This document shows positions 18,002 through 26,544 of a stretch of 54,426 nt of DNA, piece after piece; positions within the stretch are counted from its first letter, which is position 1; each line of letters opens with the position of its first letter. Both the position numbers and the translations under genes were made by a program. Origin of the DNA: Actinokineospora bangkokensis (GTDB taxonomy: Bacteria; Actinomycetota; Actinomycetes; Mycobacteriales; Pseudonocardiaceae); NCBI RefSeq assembly GCF_001940455.1, contig NZ_MKQR01000026.1, positions 136,668-191,093 of the forward strand, in the 5' to 3' direction. The notes beneath the pieces are model-generated. The model saw only the letters and a list, made by a program, of their open reading frames with translations, searched no databases and had not been told where the DNA came from.

Positions 18002-19324
18002 ATGTCCCGCGCGTTCGGGCTCGCCACGCTGGCGGGCCTCGTCCTCGGCGCCGTGCTCGGCTTCACCGCCAAGGCCACCGGTGCCGAGTGGCTCACGACC
18101 ACCCTGTCCACGATCGGCGACGTCTTCACCAGCCTGTTGCAGTTCACCGTCATCCCGCTGGTGTTCACCGCGATCGTCGTGGGCGTGACCAGCCTGCGCG
18201 CGCTCGGCGGCCCGCGCACCGCGGCGCGGCTGGGCGGCAAGACGCTGGCCTGGTTCGCGGCCACCTCGCTGGTCGCGGTGCTCATCGGCATCGCCGTGGG
18301 CCTCATCGGCCGCGCGGGCACGGGCGTGGCCGTGCAGCCCGGGGAGGGCACGGTCGAGCGGCTGGCCCAGCGCGCCCAAGGCGACTGGCTCACGGTGCTC
18401 CAGGGCCTCGTGCCGTCGAACCTGTTCTCCGCCTTCGCCGAGGGCGAGGTGCTCCAGGTGGTGTTCGTGGCGGTCGCGGTCGGCGTCGCCGCGTACGCGC
18501 TGGGCGAGAAGGCCGAGCCGTTCGTCACCCTCAACCGCGCGGTGTTCGACATCATCCAGAAGCTGCTCGGCTGGATCATCAAGCTGGCGCCGCTGGGCGT
18601 CCTGGGCCTAATCGGCACGGCGTTCGCCACCTACGGCAACTCGTTCGTCAAGCCGCTGTTCGCCCTGATCGCCAGCGTCTACGCCGCCGCCCTGCTGGTG
18701 CTGTTCGTGGTGTACCCGCTGCTGCTGAAGTTCGTCGGCCGGGTCTCGCCGGTGACCTTCTTCCGCAAGGCGTGGACGGCCCTGCAGTTCGCGTTCGTGT
18801 CCCGCTCCTCCGGCGCCACCCTGCCGCTGAGCAGGCAGACCGCGGTGAACCTGGGCGTCGAGCCCGGCTACGCGGGCTTCGCGGTGCCGCTGGGCACCAC
18901 CACCAAGATGGACGGCTGCGCGGCGCTCTACCCGGCCATCGCGACGATCTTCATCGCCAACCTCTTCGGCATCCAGCTCAGCCTGTGGCAGTACGCGGGC
19001 ATCGTGCTGGTGGCGGTGTTCGGCGCGTTCGCCACGGCGGGCACGACCGGCTGGTTCACCATGCTGACGCTGACCCTGAGCACCATCGGCCTGCCCCCGG
19101 AGGTCATCGCCACCGGCGTCGCCATCGTCTACGGCATCGACCCGATCCTGGACATGGTCCGCACCGCCACGAACGTCGCGGGCCAGATCACCGTGCCCGT
19201 CCTGGTCGCCCGGGGCGAGGGCCTGCTCGACGACGACCGCCTCAACGCCGCGACCCCGCCGCCGCTGTTCGACACCGCGGAGCAGGAGCGGCGCGCGGAG
19301 CGCGAGGAGCCCGTCCCGGCCTGA
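18002..19324 (+). CDS. Dicarboxylate/amino acid:cation symporter (DAACS/GltP family)
   Basis: This 440-residue membrane symporter for C4-dicarboxylates or acidic amino acids uses H+ or Na+. The family hallmarks are the re-entrant loop serine-rich motif SRSSGATLPLS at about residues 260-270, GTTTKMDGCA(A) of TM7, TTGWFTMLTLTLSTIGLP and the substrate-binding region DPILDMVRTATNVAGQ. ATG 18002 is chosen for GGAGG 7 nt upstream. It ends at a strong bidirectional hairpin shared with the convergent flavoprotein gene. Dicarboxylate uptake would feed the TCA pool that the propionate genes also reach through succinyl-CoA. Substrate choice is inference. Confidence 0.9.
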   Translation: MSRAFGLATLAGLVLGAVLGFTAKATGAEWLTTTLSTIGDVFTSLLQFTVIPLVFTAIVVGVTSLRALGGPRTAARLGGKTLAWFAATSLVAVLIGIAVGLIGRAGTGVAVQPGEGTVERLAQRAQGDWLTVLQGLVPSNLFSAFAEGEVLQVVFVAVAVGVAAYALGEKAEPFVTLNRAVFDIIQKLLGWIIKLAPLGVLGLIGTAFATYGNSFVKPLFALIASVYAAALLVLFVVYPLLLKFVGRVSPVTFFRKAWTALQFAFVSRSSGATLPLSRQTAVNLGVEPGYAGFAVPLGTTTKMDGCAALYPAIATIFIANLFGIQLSLWQYAGIVLVAVFGAFATAGTTGWFTMLTLTLSTIGLPPEVIATGVAIVYGIDPILDMVRTATNVAGQITVPVLVARGEGLLDDDRLNAATPPPLFDTAEQERRAEREEPVPA

Positions 19325-19375
19325 CCGGGGCCTGCCCGATCGGGCAGCGGGCCGGGCAGCGGGCTGGATGACAGT

Positions 19376-19414
19376 GGGCTGCTTCGCGGTGGGGGCATCA
19401 CCGCGAAGCAGCCC
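19376..19414. terminator. Bidirectional terminator hairpin between convergent genes
   Basis: GGGCTGCTTCGCGGTG pairs perfectly with CACCGCGAAGCAGCCC (16 bp) around the loop GGGGCAT, midway between the symporter and the minus-strand flavoprotein. Confidence 0.8.
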
Positions 19415-19513
19415 GTCACCAGGCCCATCGGCACCCCCACCCGAAGTGTTTCCACATTCAATGAACCCGTTCGCTCCGTGTCAAGTCCGGTTCGGACGGT
19501 GAACGACCGCAGC

Positions 19514-19966
19514 TCACCCCAGCAGCGTGGCCGCGACGGTGGCTCCCATCTCCGCGCAGCGCCCCAGGTCCGTCGTGGACGGCTCGCCCGCGACGACGAC
19601 ATCGGCGGCCACCCGCTGCCACCCCAATCCGTTCGTGATGGTTGCGATCGCCCGTTCCGCACCCTCCGTACCTTGGTTGCCGTGGATGTAGCACCCGAAC
19701 GGAGTACCCCGCCCGGAATCCAGCACCGGGTAGTACACGGTGTCGAAGAAGTGCTTGAGCGCGCCGCTGATGTAGCCGATGTTCGCCGGGGTGCCCAGCA
19801 CGACGCCGTCGGCGTGCAGGACGTCGTGGGCGGTGGCGGACAGCGCCGCCCGGCGGACCACCTCGACGTCCGCGAGGTCCGGGTCTGACGTCCCCCGGAC
19901 CACCGCCTCGAACATCGCCTGGCAGGCGGGGGACGGGGTGTGGTGGACGATCAGCAGGCGGGGCAT
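19514..19966 (-). CDS. NAD(P)H-dependent FMN reductase / flavodoxin-like protein
   Basis: This 150-residue flavodoxin-fold protein has the N-terminal phosphate loop in LLIVHHTPSPACQAMFEAV and the mid motif DGVVLGTPANIGYISGALKHFFDT, which binds the isoalloxazine ring of FMN in the WrbA/NADPH-FMN reductase superfamily. It is close in size to small flavodoxin-like reductases. The role (quinone or flavin reduction) is inferred from the family. The ATG is at 19966. A GATGCT hexamer 6 nt upstream is a weak leaderless candidate. It stands alone, convergent with the symporter and 76 nt downstream of pmmB. Confidence 0.8.
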   Translation of the reverse strand: MPRLLIVHHTPSPACQAMFEAVVRGTSDPDLADVEVVRRAALSATAHDVLHADGVVLGTPANIGYISGALKHFFDTVYYPVLDSGRGTPFGCYIHGNQGTEGAERAIATITNGLGWQRVAADVVVAGEPSTTDLGRCAEMGATVAATLLG

Positions 19967-20042
19967 GGGCCAAGCATCGAGCACCCCCGCGTCCGGGCGG
20001 GCGCTGGGGGTGCTCGACGGGGAGAGAACCGCGGCGAAGGGG

Positions 20043-21704
20043 CTACTGGAGCAGGGCCCCGACTTCGGTGGCCAGGCGCTCCAGGCGGTCCTGCGCGGCC
20101 TGCTTGGCGGTGGCCAGGTCCTGCTCGCCGGACACCGGCTCCACCACTTCCAGGTAGGCCTTGACCTTGGGTTCGGTGCCCGAGGGCCGGACGATGACGC
20201 GCAGGCCCCCGCCGGTGTAGCGCAGGACGTCCGCCTTTGGCTGCAAGTCCTCAGCGGCAACTTGCACATCGGCGAGGCGGGTGGGCGGCGAGGTCCGCAG
20301 GGCCGCCATCAGGGCCGTGATGCGGCCCAGGTCCGTGACCCGCACCGACAGCTGGCGGGTGAGGTGCACGCCGTGGCGGGTGGACAGCGCGTCCAGTTCG
20401 GCGTGGACGGACGAGCCGCGGGCCAGCAGGCTCGCCACGAGGTCGCAGGCGAGCACGGCCGCGGAGATGCCGTCCTTGTCCCGCACGTGGTCGGGGTCGA
20501 CGCACAGGCCCAGGGCCTCCTCGTAGGCGAAGACGAGGCCGGTCCCCCGGCCGTCGCCCGCGCGCACCAGCCACTTGAAGCCGGTGAGGGTCGCGTCGTA
20601 GCGCGCGCCCGCCGCCTCCGCCACCGCGCGCAGCATCGACGACGACACGATCGTGTTCGCCACCAACGGTCCCGGTCCACCCACCGGACCCGCGGCATCC
20701 ACTGTGGACAGCACGTGGGCGCCGAGCAGCACACCCGCCTCGTCGCCGCTGAGCATCCGCCACCCGTCGGGGCCCGGCACGCCCAGGGCGCAGCGGTCCG
20801 CGTCCGGGTCCAGCGCCACGGCCAGGTCCGCCGACACCGACTCCGCCAGGGCCAGCAGCAGGTCGGTCGCCCCGGGCTCCTCGGGGTTCGGGAAGGCCAC
20901 CGTGGGGAAGTCCGCGTCCGGCTGGGACTGCTCGGGCACCAGGGTGACGTCGGTGAAGCCCGCGGCGCTCAACGCGGCCTGGAGCGGGGCCGCGCCCACG
21001 CCGTGCAGCGCCGTGGCGACCACCCGGAGGGCGCGGGACCCGCCGCGCGGCAGGGACGCCACCCGCTCCAGGTAGCGGTCGAGCACGTCCTCACCGAGCC
21101 GGGTCCACCCCTCGGACAGCTCCACGCGGGAGGGCACCGCCGCGATGGCCGCCTCGATCTCGCGGTCGTCGGGCGGGACCAGCTGCGCGCCGCCCGCGAG
21201 GTAGAGCTTGTAGCCGTTGTCGGCGGGCGGGTTGTGCGAGGCGGTGACCTGCACGCCGGCCACCGCGCCCAGCGAGCGCACGGCGAAGGCCAGCACGGGC
21301 GTCGGCAGGGGGCGGGGCAGCACCCGCACGTCGAAGCCCGCCGCCGCCAGCACCCCGGCCGCGTCCGCGCAGAAGTCCTCCGAGCCGTGCCGGGCGTCGC
21401 GGCCGACCACCACCACCCCGCCACCCGCGCCCCGGGCCGCCAGCCACGACGCCAGCCCCGCCGACGTGCGGCGGACGACGGCGCGGTTCATGCCGTTCGG
21501 GCCCGCCCGCACCGGTCCGCGCAGGCCCGCCGTGCCGAAGGTCAGCGGGCCGGACATGCGGTCGGTGAGGTCGGCCAGCGCGGCGGCGTCCCCGCCCATG
21601 GCCGCGGCGAGCACGCGTTGCAGCTCGTCGCGGGTGCGCGGGTCGGGGTCGTCGGCGATCCAGCGGTAGGCGGCGTCGCGCAGGGTGGAGGTGGGGCGGG
21701 TCAC
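20043..21704 (-). CDS. pmmB: Phosphomannomutase/phosphoglucomutase (alpha-D-phosphohexomutase)
   Basis: This 553-residue phosphohexomutase interconverts hexose-1- and hexose-6-phosphates through a phosphoserine. The motifs are [13 protein letters not shown] near the N-terminus, the active serine loop [14 protein letters not shown], the metal-binding [11 protein letters not shown], the sugar-binding [10 protein letters not shown] and the phosphate-binding [15 protein letters not shown]. The GTG start overlaps the punA stop codon (GTGA), so the two are translationally coupled. The pair equals deoD-pmmB (Rv3307-Rv3308) of M. tuberculosis. Linkage to nucleoside phosphorolysis suggests a role with ribose/deoxyribose-1-phosphate (phosphopentomutase-like) as well as mannose-phosphate metabolism. 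Substrate choice is inference. Confidence 0.92.
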   Translation of the reverse strand: MTRPTSTLRDAAYRWIADDPDPRTRDELQRVLAAAMGGDAAALADLTDRMSGPLTFGTAGLRGPVRAGPNGMNRAVVRRTSAGLASWLAARGAGGGVVVVGRDARHGSEDFCADAAGVLAAAGFDVRVLPRPLPTPVLAFAVRSLGAVAGVQVTASHNPPADNGYKLYLAGGAQLVPPDDREIEAAIAAVPSRVELSEGWTRLGEDVLDRYLERVASLPRGGSRALRVVATALHGVGAAPLQAALSAAGFTDVTLVPEQSQPDADFPTVAFPNPEEPGATDLLLALAESVSADLAVALDPDADRCALGVPGPDGWRMLSGDEAGVLLGAHVLSTVDAAGPVGGPGPLVANTIVSSSMLRAVAEAAGARYDATLTGFKWLVRAGDGRGTGLVFAYEEALGLCVDPDHVRDKDGISAAVLACDLVASLLARGSSVHAELDALSTRHGVHLTRQLSVRVTDLGRITALMAALRTSPPTRLADVQVAAEDLQPKADVLRYTGGGLRVIVRPSGTEPKVKAYLEVVEPVSGEQDLATAKQAAQDRLERLATEVGALLQ

Positions 21705-22534
21705 GAGCGCAGGACCAGCTCGCGCAGCAGCCCGCCCATCCTGGCCGCGGCGGCGTTGCCCGCGGCCAGCACCTCCTCGTGGTTGAGGGGTTCGCCGGTC
21801 ATGCCCGCGGCCAGGTTGGTGACCAGGGACAGGCCGAAGACCTCCAGCCCCGCGGCGCGGGCGGCGATCGCCTCGTGCACGGTGGACATGCCGACCAGGT
21901 CCGCGCCGAGCACCCGCAGCATCCGGATCTCGGCCGGGGTCTCGAAGTGCGGGCCGGGCAGCCCGGCGTAGACGCCCTCGACCAGGGTGGGGTCGATCTC
22001 GCGGGCCAGCGCGCGCAGGCGCGGGGAGTACAGGTCGGTCAGGTCGACGAAGTTCGCCCCGACCAGCGGCGACTTGGCCGTCAGGTTGATGTGGTCGCTG
22101 ATGAGGATGGGCTGGCCGATGCTCGCGTCGGCCAGCAGGCAGCCCGCGGCGTTGGTCAGCACGACCCCGCTCGCCCCCGCCGCGGCCGCGGTGCGCACGG
22201 CGTGCACCGCGCGCGGCACGCCGTGGCCCTCGTAGACGTGCGTGCGGCCGAGGAACACCAGCACCTGCTTGTCGCCCACCGCCACCGACCGGACGGTGCC
22301 GCCGTGGCCGACGGCGGTGGGGGCGCGGAAGCCGGGCAGCTCCCCCACCGGCAGCTCGGCGGTCGGGGCGCCCAGCTCGTCGGCCGCGGGCCGCCAGCCG
22401 GAGCCGAGCACGAGCGCCAGGTCGTGCCGGTCGTGCCCGGTGCGCTCGGCGAGCGCGGCCGCGGCCTGCTCGGCGTAGGAGTGCGGGTCGTCGTCGAACA
22501 GGGCGGGGTCCACCTGCGCGGAGTCGTGCGTCAC
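21701..22534 (-). CDS. Purine-nucleoside phosphorylase (trimeric class)
   Basis: This 277-residue PNP of the PunA/MTAP family cleaves inosine and guanosine to base and ribose-1-phosphate. The motifs are the phosphate-binding [29 protein letters not shown] (with the purine site nearby), [27 protein letters not shown] and the [11 protein letters not shown] signature. It is the first gene of the operon and overlaps pmmB by 4 nt. The GTG at 22534 has TAGGCT 7 nt upstream, so a leaderless mRNA is likely. It corresponds to deoD/punA of mycobacteria. Confidence 0.93.
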   Translation of the reverse strand: MTHDSAQVDPALFDDDPHSYAEQAAAALAERTGHDRHDLALVLGSGWRPAADELGAPTAELPVGELPGFRAPTAVGHGGTVRSVAVGDKQVLVFLGRTHVYEGHGVPRAVHAVRTAAAAGASGVVLTNAAGCLLADASIGQPILISDHINLTAKSPLVGANFVDLTDLYSPRLRALAREIDPTLVEGVYAGLPGPHFETPAEIRMLRVLGADLVGMSTVHEAIAARAAGLEVFGLSLVTNLAAGMTGEPLNHEEVLAAGNAAAARMGGLLRELVLRS

Positions 22535-22541
22535 GCGGGCG

Positions 22542-22547
22542 AGCCTA
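22542..22547 (-). promoter_or_regulatory. -10 hexamer TAGGCT, leaderless promoter of punA-pmmB
   Basis: It lies on the minus strand, ending 7 nt before GTG 22534. It overlaps the 3' end of the ABA4-like gene (stop at 22545). Confidence 0.55.
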
Positions 22548-22970
22548 GTCGGGGCGCCTGGTGAGGAGGCCGCGCGTGGCGAGGTAGAGCGGCAGCCCGA
22601 TCGGGGACAGCAGCACGGTCAGCACCAGCATCGGCCCCATGACCAGCGGGTGCACGTCCCGCTCCCGCGAGTCCAGGTACATCCACCGCCCGATGAACAG
22701 GTCCCACGCGATGATCTGCGCCCACAGCGCGGCCAGTGCGGCGTCGTCCCGGGTGAACGCCACGAGCCCGTCGAGCGTGGGGCTGAGCACCAGCGGTACC
22801 AGCTCCCCCATCACCGGGACGGCCAGCACGAGCCACACCACCAGGGTGGGCGCGACGACCCACGGCGACCCGACGACACGGCGCGTCCACGTCCACTTCG
22901 GCGCGAGCACCACCAACAACCAGAACGGCGCGGCGAGGTAGAACGACAGGTCGAACAGGACGGAGGTCAT
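22545..22970 (-). CDS. ABA4-like (DUF4281) membrane protein
   Basis: This 141-residue protein has about four membrane helices and the ABA4-like family text [21 protein letters not shown] followed by [20 protein letters not shown]. The plant ABA4 relative is required for neoxanthin formation. Bacterial members have no established function, but several sit near carotenoid or membrane genes. It overlaps the upstream membrane protein gene by ATGA, so they are coupled and likely act together. The frame continues upstream to 23102 only as a shadow. No carotenoid gene is in this window, so a pigment role is speculative. Confidence 0.82.
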   Translation of the reverse strand: MTSVLFDLSFYLAAPFWLLVVLAPKWTWTRRVVGSPWVVAPTLVVWLVLAVPVMGELVPLVLSPTLDGLVAFTRDDAALAALWAQIIAWDLFIGRWMYLDSRERDVHPLVMGPMLVLTVLLSPIGLPLYLATRGLLTRRPD

Positions 22971-23917
22971 GCGCGCACCAGCTCCCGGTCGGTGGAGCGG
23001 GCGGTGAAAGCGACCGCGGCGACCCCGCCGACCAGCAGCACCACCGCGCCGAGGGTCAGGGCGTCGGGCCGCACCAGCGGCTGCCCGCGCAGGGCCTGCC
23101 ACGTCGCCAGCAGCACCAGCCCCAGGTAGCCCGTGCCGCCCGCGGCGACGAGCCGGGCGCGGGCCCGCTCGCCCAAGCCGCGGGTGAGCGCGGCGAGCAG
23201 CGGCAGGAGCTGGAGGGCGTGCAGGCCGAGGAAGTGCCCGACGCGCAGGTCACCCGCGGTGGTGCTCCACCCGGTGAGCGGCATGCCCGGCCCGCCGTCG
23301 GGGGCGCCGACGGTGTGCGCCCCCGCCGCGCCCGGCACACCCGGGTCCTGCACGAGCATCAGGACGCCGACGAGCATCCCCAGCAGCGAGATGGCCATGC
23401 CCGCGCGGATGGCGAGCAGGTCGGCGGCCGGGGCGAGCCGCTTGGCGCCGATGACCAGCGACAGGTAGGCCGTGCCCGCCCAGAGCACGGCGACGGTGAC
23501 GCCCATGACGCCGAACAGGGTGGCGGTGAACGGCGTCGAGACGTTGAAGTGGCTGCCGACCCCGCGCGCGGCGGCGCCGGTGATGATCACCATCTCCACC
23601 GCGCTCGCGGCGATCACCACCAGCCCCACCCGGCGCAGGCCGCGCGGCGGCGCGGGGTGCAGCGACAGCAGCCACGCCCAGCTCAGGCCGTAGGCAGCGA
23701 ACGACAGCGCGAACTTCAGCGGCTTGAGCCAGACCGGCGCGCCGAGCAGCAGCCGGTCGTCGACGACCAGCCCGACGGCGGCCACCGCGGCGAGCACGCC
23801 CATCGAGGCGGTGAACCACAGCATCGGCCGGTCCCACCCCAGGACGCGGCCCCACACCCCTGCCCGGTACCGCTTCCCCCCGCGCTGTTCCCGCTGGAGC
23901 CGTGCGGTGATCCCCAT
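22967..23917 (-). CDS. Polytopic membrane protein of unknown function
   Basis: This 316-residue protein has roughly eight hydrophobic helices: [56 protein letters not shown], a segment after [16 protein letters not shown], and further helices to the C-terminus. A conserved-looking [17 protein letters not shown] segment has two His residues within the membrane, which could bind haem or metal. I do not recognise the family. The ATG at 23917 has GGAGG about 10 nt upstream. It is first in an operon with the ABA4-like gene, is divergent from a MerR-type regulator, and is separated from it by an AT-rich dyad. It is therefore likely under that regulator's control. Confidence 0.75.
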   Translation of the reverse strand: MGITARLQREQRGGKRYRAGVWGRVLGWDRPMLWFTASMGVLAAVAAVGLVVDDRLLLGAPVWLKPLKFALSFAAYGLSWAWLLSLHPAPPRGLRRVGLVVIAASAVEMVIITGAAARGVGSHFNVSTPFTATLFGVMGVTVAVLWAGTAYLSLVIGAKRLAPAADLLAIRAGMAISLLGMLVGVLMLVQDPGVPGAAGAHTVGAPDGGPGMPLTGWSTTAGDLRVGHFLGLHALQLLPLLAALTRGLGERARARLVAAGGTGYLGLVLLATWQALRGQPLVRPDALTLGAVVLLVGGVAAVAFTARSTDRELVRA

Positions 23918-23937
23918 GACGCGTCCCCCTCCGGACG

Positions 23938-23980
23938 ATGGATAGCGGATATCTCTACTATCGATAAGTACACTATCCAT
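23938..23980. promoter_or_regulatory. AT-rich divergent promoter/operator (MerR-type target)
   Basis: It is a ~43-bp AT-rich island in ~74% GC DNA. ATGGATAG (23938-23945) and CTATCCAT (23973-23980) are perfect inverted arms. Inside, TACT (23956-23959) and AGTA (23967-23970) flank an ATCGATA core. TACACT (23969-23974, plus) and TAGTGT (23975-23970, minus) are overlapping -10 candidates for the regulator and the membrane operon. Confidence 0.7.
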
Positions 23981-24018
23981 GTCAAGGCGGGATCGCGTCA
24001 AGCGGGGAGGAGCGGCGC

Positions 24019-24672
24019 GTGCGGATCGCGGAGCTGAGCAGGCGCACCGGGGTGGCGGTGCCGACGATCAAGTTCTACCTGCGCGAGGGCGTGCTGGCCC
24101 CCGGCGAGCGCACCAGCCCCAACCAGGCCAGCTACGGCGACGCCCACGTGCACCGGCTGCGGCTCGTGCGGGCGCTGGTCGAGGTGGGCGGTCTACCGCT
24201 GGCGGCCGTGCGCGACGTGCTGGACACGGTGGACTCCGCGGAGCGGGGCGTGGACAAGACCCTGGGCACCGTGCAGAACGCCGTGATCACCCACGCGGCC
24301 AAGCCCGCCGCCGACGACGACACCCCCGACCCGGCGCGCACCGCCGCCGAGGAGGCCGTGGCGGAGCTGATCGACGACATGGGCTGGCAGGTGGGCACCG
24401 ACCACCCCTCGGCGCGGGCCCTGGTGTCGGTGCTCGTGGCCGCCGAGGGCCTGGGCCACGGCCGCATCGCCGGGCTGCTGGCCCCCTACGCCGAGGCGTG
24501 CACGCGCATCGCCGCGGTCGACCTGGACTACGTCGCCGCCGCGGGCGCGCTCGACGACATGGTGGAGAGCGTCGTCGTCGGCACCGTGCTGGGCGACTCG
24601 ATCCTCACCGCGCTGCGCAGGCTCGCCCACGTGCACGAGTCGGGCTCCCGGTACCACCGCCGGCCCGGCTGA
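24019..24672 (+). CDS. MerR family transcriptional regulator
   Basis: This 217-residue regulator has an N-terminal winged helix of the MerR class ([39 protein letters not shown], residues 1-39, with the two wings following). A coiled dimerisation helix covers about 45-75. The larger C-terminal domain lacks an obvious Cys metal site, so the ligand is probably organic. Here the usual 'RYYE' of the MerR helix reads 'KFYL', typical of a sub-branch often annotated TipAL/SoxR-like. GGGGAGG lies 8 nt before the GTG. It is divergent from the membrane/ABA4-like operon and likely controls both from the AT-rich dyad. Confidence 0.87.
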   Translation: MRIAELSRRTGVAVPTIKFYLREGVLAPGERTSPNQASYGDAHVHRLRLVRALVEVGGLPLAAVRDVLDTVDSAERGVDKTLGTVQNAVITHAAKPAADDDTPDPARTAAEEAVAELIDDMGWQVGTDHPSARALVSVLVAAEGLGHGRIAGLLAPYAEACTRIAAVDLDYVAAAGALDDMVESVVVGTVLGDSILTALRRLAHVHESGSRYHRRPG

Positions 24673-24697
24673 CCCGGCACCAGCCCTGGGGCCGGCC

Positions 24698-26383
24698 CTA
24701 GCCGACCACCGAGAACCCAGGCGCGGCGCGGTCGAACAGGCCCTGCTTGCCCAGGTCCTCCTGCTCGATCGGGACGGTCGCGGTGATCACCCACAGGTCG
24801 CCGCCGATCGGGCTGACCTGGGCGAAGGTCGAGCGGGTGCGCGAGGGCTCCGGCTGCCCGCCTGCCGCGGGCCCGGACTCCACCGTCCGGAAGGCCAGGT
24901 CGAACACCCCCGCGGCCTCGGTGGGCCCGCTCACCAGCTGGAACTGCGGCTCCTGCGCGCTGAGCAGCTGGACGTACCCGGCCGCGGTGCCGGTCGGGAA
25001 GAACTGCGGGAAGCGCTCCACCGCCAGCTCCGAGGCCCCGTCCGGCGACACCCAGTGCACCCGTGTGCTGTCCGGGGCGCCGTCGTTGGTGCGCTGCTCG
25101 ACGAACTTCACCCAGTCCTGCGGCACCGGGATGCGGAACGCCGCGCCCCGGGTGCCCTCCAGCGGCGAGGCGTCGGCGGTCTGCTCGACGAACCGGCCCA
25201 GCGGCGCGCTGCTCGGCGGCGGCTGCGCCGCGGTGGGCTCAGGCGGCCGCAGCGGCGCCCCGCCCACGGTCCGGACCAGGGAGAACCCGCCCACCGCCGC
25301 CCCGGAGAACAGCAGCACCGCCAGCACGGCGAGCAGCAGGGTCCCCAGCGCGCCGCGGCGGCGCGGCCGCGCGGTGGGGGCGGGCCTGCGCTCGAACGGC
25401 AGCGGGCCGGGGGCGGCGGCCAGCGGCGCGCTCGCCTCGCCGGGCGGCTGCGGCGGCGGCACCGGCGGGGTCTGCACCGTGGGCCGCTCCACGTCGCGCA
25501 CCGGCAGCGCCAACCCGTCGAAGACCTGGGTGCCCGGCCCGGGCAGCAGCGGCACCAGCAGCTCGCGCACCTCGGCCAGCGGCAGCCGGGCCGCCGGGTC
25601 CTTCACCATCAACCCGGTGATCACCCGGCGCAGCGGCCCGTCGTGCGCGGGCACCGGCGGCTCCCCGTCCACCACGGCTGCCAGGGTCGCCACCACCTGC
25701 GCGTGCGGGTCGTAGGGGGCGTGCCCCTCGACCGCGGCGAACAGCGTCGCGCCCAGCCCCCACAGGTCCGCCCGCGGCGTCACCCCGCCGCCGGAGGCGA
25801 CCTCGGGGGCGATGTAGGCGGGCGAGCCGAGCATCACCCCGGACTTGGTCAGCGTCCGCTCCGAGACGTTGCGGGCGATGCCGAAGTCGGTGAGGGTGAC
25901 CCGCCCGTCCCGGCCGAGCAGCACGTTGCCCGGCTTGACGTCGCGGTGGGTGATGCCCGCCTCGTGCGCGCACTGCAAGGCCGCGGCCACGGCGTCGGCG
26001 ACCACGGCCGCCTGCGCCACCCCCAGCGGCCCGTGGTCGCGCAGCACCTCGGCCAGGCTGCGCGAGGGCACGTACTCCATGACCACGAACGGGTCGCCGT
26101 CCACCTGGGCCACGTCGTGCAGGGTCACCACGTTCGGGTGGGACACCACGGCGATCGCCCGCGCCTCGCGCAGCGTCCGCTCGCGCAGCTCGTCGGCCTC
26201 CCGCTCGGGCACCCCCGGCGGCAGCCGCACCTCCTTGACCGCGACCACCCGGCGCAGGAACTCGTCGTAGGCGGCCCACACCGTGCCCATCGACCCCTGG
26301 CCCAGCACCTCGCGCAGCCGGTAGCGCCCCGCGATCAGGCGCTGGGGGGCCTCGGGGCCGTCGTCGTCGGGCGCGGTGGGCAC
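24698..26383 (-). CDS. Membrane-anchored serine/threonine protein kinase
   Basis: This 561-residue Pkn-type kinase has the glycine loop GQGSMGTVW (28-36), Lys50 in VAVKEV, the catalytic loop HRDVKPGN (H146-R147-D148), DFG (166-168) and the APE-like site SPAYIAPEV. The kinase domain ends near 285. A Pro-rich linker leads to one membrane helix at about 345-368, then a ~190-residue external domain (AFRIPVPQDWVKF ... VHWVSPDG ... RFPQFFPTG). This external domain resembles the unannotated sensor domains of other actinobacterial kinases and contains no PASTA repeats. All catalytic residues are present. It is divergent from mutA. A CAGAAT hexamer 6 nt before the GTG start may be a weak leaderless -10. 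Substrates are unknown. Confidence 0.92.
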   Translation of the reverse strand: MPTAPDDDGPEAPQRLIAGRYRLREVLGQGSMGTVWAAYDEFLRRVVAVKEVRLPPGVPEREADELRERTLREARAIAVVSHPNVVTLHDVAQVDGDPFVVMEYVPSRSLAEVLRDHGPLGVAQAAVVADAVAAALQCAHEAGITHRDVKPGNVLLGRDGRVTLTDFGIARNVSERTLTKSGVMLGSPAYIAPEVASGGGVTPRADLWGLGATLFAAVEGHAPYDPHAQVVATLAAVVDGEPPVPAHDGPLRRVITGLMVKDPAARLPLAEVRELLVPLLPGPGTQVFDGLALPVRDVERPTVQTPPVPPPQPPGEASAPLAAAPGPLPFERRPAPTARPRRRGALGTLLLAVLAVLLFSGAAVGGFSLVRTVGGAPLRPPEPTAAQPPPSSAPLGRFVEQTADASPLEGTRGAAFRIPVPQDWVKFVEQRTNDGAPDSTRVHWVSPDGASELAVERFPQFFPTGTAAGYVQLLSAQEPQFQLVSGPTEAAGVFDLAFRTVESGPAAGGQPEPSRTRSTFAQVSPIGGDLWVITATVPIEQEDLGKQGLFDRAAPGFSVVG

Positions 26384-26544
26384 GCGACCATTCTGTCCGA
26401 CCGGGGATGTGAGCGGGCGTTAAGCGCACGCGGGTGACAAAAGCGCCCCCCGCAACCGCACCGGAACAGGCCTTTGTCAACCGCGACTTGATTCACAGCA
26501 CTCCCACCTGGTGCCGAGCCTGGGTTTCCGTAGCATTGCGGGGC
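26384..26544. promoter_or_regulatory. Divergent control region between the Ser/Thr kinase and mutA
   Basis: It holds TAGCAT (26531-26536), 8 nt before the mutA ATG and likely a leaderless -10. It also holds an inverted repeat of TGACAAA (26435-26441) and TTTGTCA (26473-26479), spaced to act as an operator. No binding protein can be named. Confidence 0.5.

Noticed and set aside
24698..26383. Pseudokinase
   Set aside because: Lys50, HRD (146-148), DFG (166-168) and the glycine loop are all intact, so the kinase should be active.
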